From the NCBI RefSeq assembly GCF_000426825.1, contig NZ_AUGC01000001.1:310001-374000 (forward strand): DNA of 64,000 bases. Direction: 5' to 3'. The notes beneath the pieces were generated by a model. That model worked only from the letters and a program-made list of their open reading frames with translations, was not told the origin of the DNA and ran no database searches. A program made the translations under genes and the position numbers. Positions 62,291 to 64,000 of the stretch are shown here, piece after piece; the first letter of the stretch is position 1; every line of letters starts with the position of its first letter. The stretch comes from Thermonema rossianum DSM 10300 (GTDB lineage: Bacteria > Bacteroidota > Bacteroidia > Cytophagales > Thermonemataceae).

Positions 62291-63520
62291 TTATTTCCAA
62301 TATTGCCTGCCGGCAGCATCGATGTATCCTTCATTGCCCTGAAAGCGCACTTTGGCAAGCCCATGCCGGAAGGGGGCGGCTTCCTCATATTGAGGGGGGA
62401 TTTGCCATTCGCCTTTGCGGTTGATGTATCCCCATTGGCCTTTGTGTTTGACGGCCGCCAGCCCCTGACTGAAGGCCCCGGCTTGTTCTGCTTCGAAAAA
62501 CGCAATGGCATTGGCGCCTTGCGAAGTGATGTAGCCCCAGCGCCCCTGATATTGAACCGGGGCAAGCCCTTCCGAGAAGTTGCCCAGTATGGTGTAAAGG
62601 AACTCAACCACCGCTTGCCCTTGTGTGTTGATGATGCCCCAATAGCCGTTTGATTGTACGCTTGCCCGTCCTTGCTTGAAGTCGCGTACTTGTTCGTAGC
62701 GGGGCGGAATGTGCCACTGCCCGGTGGTGTCCACAAAGCCCCACTTGCCGGTAGCCGCATCTTGGGCGGCAGCCAATTGTTCGCTAAAATTATGCACCTC
62801 CTTAAACTGCAAAGGGATGACCAAATGACCATGCTTGCCGGCAAAACCATAGCGGTACTCGCCATTGACTATGTTTGCAACTGCTATGCGTCCGTCGCGG
62901 CATTGCCGGATGCGCCGGTAGCTTTCTTCTGAGAGCAAATGCCCTTGGGCGTCATAAAAGAACCATTGCCCCTTTTTTTTCGCTGCGAGCAGCCCTTCGC
63001 CACACAGGGCAGTGGCTTCGAAAGCGGGGGGTAGCAACCATGTGCCGTTGCGGTGAATAATGCCCCATTGCCCACGGTACAAAGCCGTTGCTTGTTGGGC
63101 TTCGTTTGGTTCGCTTAGGCGCTCGAAGCGGCAGGCAAGCACTTCATTGCCCAATGAGTCGATAAACCCCCATTTGCCTTGTTTGTTGCAAGCCGGTGCT
63201 ATGCCGTTCCGGAATGCCCCAATGGCTTTGAATTGAGGTGGAATCAGAAACTTGCCCTGTGGGTCAATATATCCCCAAAGGCCGCCTTTTTTGACTTTTG
63301 CCCGTTGAAACAAGCTGTCGAAAGGCTCGGCAGCTTCATATCCGGTCTTGATTGCAATTTGCTTGCTTGGTGTGCAGTAGCCCCAGCGCACTTTCCAATT
63401 TTGACTTATGCGGTAGGGGATAAGCGAAGGCGGTGGCGGGTGTATGTCGTTCTCTTGACTTCGACAGCCATCGAACAGGCATAAGCAAAGAAAAGCGAGC
63501 AAAGCAACAAACGGGCGCAT
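62291..63520 (-). CDS. WG-repeat lipoprotein (second)
   Basis: A 409-residue lipoprotein. ATG 63520 gives a signal peptide with lipobox FDGC (cysteine 19). About 11 WG repeats follow (GKWGFIDSLGNEVL; GQWGIIHRNGTWLLPPAF; GRWGYITSQGANAIAFF; GQWGYINRKGEWQIPPQYEEAAPFRHGLAKV). Length, repeat number and lipid anchor match the protein encoded at 42446-41211, but the repeats are well diverged. Function unknown. Confidence 0.88.
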   Translation of the reverse strand: MRPFVALLAFLCLCLFDGCRSQENDIHPPPPSLIPYRISQNWKVRWGYCTPSKQIAIKTGYEAAEPFDSLFQRAKVKKGGLWGYIDPQGKFLIPPQFKAIGAFRNGIAPACNKQGKWGFIDSLGNEVLACRFERLSEPNEAQQATALYRGQWGIIHRNGTWLLPPAFEATALCGEGLLAAKKKGQWFFYDAQGHLLSEESYRRIRQCRDGRIAVANIVNGEYRYGFAGKHGHLVIPLQFKEVHNFSEQLAAAQDAATGKWGFVDTTGQWHIPPRYEQVRDFKQGRASVQSNGYWGIINTQGQAVVEFLYTILGNFSEGLAPVQYQGRWGYITSQGANAIAFFEAEQAGAFSQGLAAVKHKGQWGYINRKGEWQIPPQYEEAAPFRHGLAKVRFQGNEGYIDAAGRQYWK

Positions 63521-63547
63521 GATTATACGAGTTGGTTGATTCAATAT

Positions 63548-63580
63548 AAAAAAACGCTGCCTTTATGGGGAAAGGCAGCG
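63548..63580 (-). terminator. Terminator after the cytochrome c assembly gene
   Basis: CGCTGCCTTT (63555-63564) pairs with AAAGGCAGCG (63571-63580); on the minus strand TTTTTTT follows. Confidence 0.92.
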
Positions 63581-63607
63581 CCGGAATGTGCTTGTTTTTA
63601 AAAAACA

Positions 63608-64000
63608 TCAGGCGATACTTTCTACCACCGGCTTGCCTTTGGCAGCCCGCAGGCGCCGGTAGGCGCTCACGCCAAAGCCGGCTATCATCAACAAACTGCC
63701 TATCCACAGCAAGTTGATAAGTGGCTTTTCAATGGCTTTTAAAATGATATAATCTCTTTGGGTGCGCTGTGTTTCAAAAACGAATGTGCCCTTGTCAGGA
63801 TTCACACGCACGAAAGCCATCTTCAAGCCTAAGGCAGGCTCTATTTCTGCCGGTGAGGCAATCATGCCATCCTGTATGTTGAGCATGAACACAGGGGATA
63901 AATGGTATTCTTTTGTTTTGCTCAGAATACGCCAGTGCGCTTGTAGCGCCATTTCATGGTCTTTCAACGCCATTTGCTTATACACACGCACCTGTTTCAC
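63608..64000 (-). CDS. C-terminal part of a CcmF/CcsA-like cytochrome c assembly protein (partial)
   Basis: The 3' 130 codons of a gene running off the window. The fragment contains a periplasmic segment (SPVFMLNIQDGMIASPAEIEPALGLKMAFVRVNPDKGTFVFETQRTQRDYIILKAIEKP) and one membrane helix (LINLLWIGSLLMIAGFGVSAYRRLR), the usual C-terminus of CcmF-type heme-lyase proteins. The frame is open to base 64000 and no start codon can be placed. It is followed by its own terminator. Identity inferred from the tail only. Confidence 0.7.
   Translation of the reverse strand: MKQVRVYKQMALKDHEMALQAHWRILSKTKEYHLSPVFMLNIQDGMIASPAEIEPALGLKMAFVRVNPDKGTFVFETQRTQRDYIILKAIEKPLINLLWIGSLLMIAGFGVSAYRRLRAAKGKPVVESIA

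Overview
The window looks like chromosomal core sequence of a Bacteroidota bacterium, most likely of the Cytophagia type; I cannot resolve the genus. Supporting signs are an Oar-like TonB-dependent receptor, a GLPGLI protein with a second TonB-receptor-like barrel, DUF4290, DUF4139 and DUF3109 proteins, a fused GH3/beta-lactamase-like enzyme, WG-repeat lipoproteins, a SufS-SufE-SufT-bacilliredoxin cluster, and repeated matches to the Bacteroidota promoter (-33 TTTG-like, about 20 nt, -7 TAnnTTTG). Base composition is near half G+C by eye, genes are tightly packed on both strands, and stop codons of convergent genes often overlap. I see no insertion sequence, prophage, CRISPR array or rRNA operon. 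There is one tRNA (Asn).

Layout. 1-2.5 kb: end of a DUF1684 gene, nuoC, aminopeptidase P. 2.5-5 kb: a REP-like palindrome, a beta-barrel protein, and clpS / recR / alkyltransferase-like gene on the minus strand. 5-8.6 kb: a sodium:solute symporter whose 3' end overlaps menE, a small gene coupled to menE, and a secreted lipocalin-like protein. 8.6-15.7 kb (all minus): radA, a large ankyrin protein, acylphosphatase, two lipoproteins (one a TolB-like propeller), a small membrane protein and a prohibitin-like protein. 16-24.4 kb: a cytochrome b5-like protein translationally coupled to ligA, a large Oar-like receptor and dipeptidyl peptidase IV. 24.5-28.3 kb: clpX, clpP and a DUF4139 protein. 28.4-31 kb: sufS, sufE, sufT and bacilliredoxin. 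31-34.4 kb: small conserved genes, a DUF3109 protein and a PLP enzyme of sulfur amino acid metabolism.

34.6-38.6 kb is an accessory-looking locus: a small AT-rich secreted protein, a strong hairpin terminator, a GLPGLI protein and a receptor-like barrel. 38.7-39.8 kb holds an arsR-arsI pair with matching palindromic operators in front of each gene. 39.9-45.5 kb: SDR, DJ-1/PfpI, WG-repeat lipoprotein, UvrD/PcrA helicase and DUF4290. 45.7-48.7 kb holds three tandem diverged paralogues of an unrecognised two-helix membrane protein, the best candidate here for an undescribed system. 49-64 kb: DegP-like protease, a MutL whose endonuclease motif is degraded, GH3/beta-lactamase fusion, lipoprotein, iron alcohol dehydrogenase, fmt-folA, LysE exporter, an NFACT (Rqc2-like) protein, rhomboid, a second WG-repeat lipoprotein, and the C-terminus of a CcmF/CcsA-like cytochrome c assembly protein cut by the window edge.

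Functional themes are envelope and nutrient uptake (receptors, DPP IV, GH3, DegP, lipoproteins), protein quality control (ClpS/ClpX/ClpP, DegP, NFACT, rhomboid, prohibitin), DNA repair (RecR, RadA, LigA, UvrD, MutL, alkyltransferase-like protein) and Fe-S/thiol homeostasis (Suf plus bacilliredoxin). All family calls are from motif recognition by eye; no database search was run.
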